Shown here: positions 6,437 through 6,535 of the stretch, piece after piece
How positions within the stretch are numbered: the stretch's first letter is position 1
Layout: the number at the start of each line of letters is the position of its first letter
Assembly: GCA_022784805.1 (NCBI GenBank)
Contig: JALFYG010000027.1
Span: 1 to 6,535, forward strand
Direction: 5' to 3'
Origin: Spirochaetales bacterium
GTDB lineage: Bacteria > Spirochaetota > Spirochaetia > Sphaerochaetales > Sphaerochaetaceae
Length of the DNA: 6,535 nucleotides
The notes under the pieces: model-generated
Told to the model about the DNA's origin: nothing
Databases searched by the model: none
What the model saw: only the letters and a program-made list of their open reading frames with translations
Position numbers and translations under genes: made by a program

Positions 6437-6535
6437 TTACTTGTTCATTGCCTCTGAAACAGCAACTGCAACTGCAACAGATGCACCGACCATTGGGTTG
6501 TTACCCATGCCGATGAGACCCATCATCTCAACGTG
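6437..6535 (-). CDS. C-terminal end of a probable GGGtGRT-family protein (partial)
   Basis: The minus-strand frame is open from the window edge to TAA at 6437-6439 and gives 32 residues, starting HVEMMGLIGMGNNPMVGAS and ending SEAMNK after an alternating Val-Ala stretch. From memory, this HVEMMGLIG-GNNPMVGA tail is the conserved C-terminus of the GGGtGRT family (about 330 residues, unknown function, found in anaerobic Firmicutes and Spirochaetes). The name-giving glycine-rich motif would be upstream, outside the window, so the assignment rests on the tail alone. A strong terminator follows directly, confirming the real gene end. It is not part of the uxaBA operon. Confidence 0.6.
   Translation of the reverse strand, partial: HVEMMGLIGMGNNPMVGASVAVAVAVSEAMNK

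Overview
The window reads as a stretch of chromosome from a moderately AT-rich anaerobic bacterium, probably host- or gut-associated. Three things suggest this: a uronate-catabolism gene pair, a BspA-like leucine-rich-repeat lipoprotein carrying an InlB-type repeat, and a gene end resembling the GGGtGRT family, which I associate with anaerobic Firmicutes and Spirochaetes. The small lipoprotein with a Cys-Glu-Glu start fits spirochaetes (Sphaerochaeta/Treponema-like) at least as well as clostridia. No rRNA or other taxonomic marker is present, so this is only a lean.

Layout. Positions 1-515 (+) hold the C-terminal half of an ornithine carbamoyltransferase, closed by a clear intrinsic terminator (527-552). 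Converging on it from the minus strand is a 475-residue secreted lipoprotein (595-2022) with one InlB/Flg_new repeat and two blocks of BspA-type LRRs. Its upstream gap (2023-2214) holds a Shine-Dalgarno site, a candidate sigma70-type promoter and 11-bp direct repeats. Next, still on the minus strand, comes a 10-TM EamA/DMT-family transporter, best started at 3138 (2215-3138). Upstream of that is an operon transcribed right to left: uxaB (tagaturonate reductase, 4725-6212) then uxaA (altronate dehydratase, 3208-4725), with stop and start fused as TAATG. A well-formed promoter lies before uxaB (6254-6282) and an intrinsic terminator follows uxaA (3155-3184). The right edge (6437-6535, minus) is the last 32 codons of a probable GGGtGRT-family protein with its own UUCG-loop terminator (6383-6416).

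How the genes work together. UxaB and UxaA are consecutive steps of the hexuronate (galacturonate) isomerase pathway: D-tagaturonate is reduced to D-altronate, which is dehydrated to 2-keto-3-deoxygluconate. The isomerase (UxaC), KDG kinase and KDPG aldolase are not in the window. The transporter lies just past the uxaBA terminator, so it could be expressed by read-through and might carry a related metabolite, but nothing in its sequence shows the substrate. The carbamoyltransferase and lipoprotein are functionally separate.

I found no mobile element, CRISPR array, tRNA or rRNA, and no convincing undescribed system. The points most worth checking are the terminator between uxaA and the transporter (which also moves the transporter start), the palindrome over the uxaB -35 box, the repeats before the lipoprotein gene, and the two-module design of the lipoprotein.
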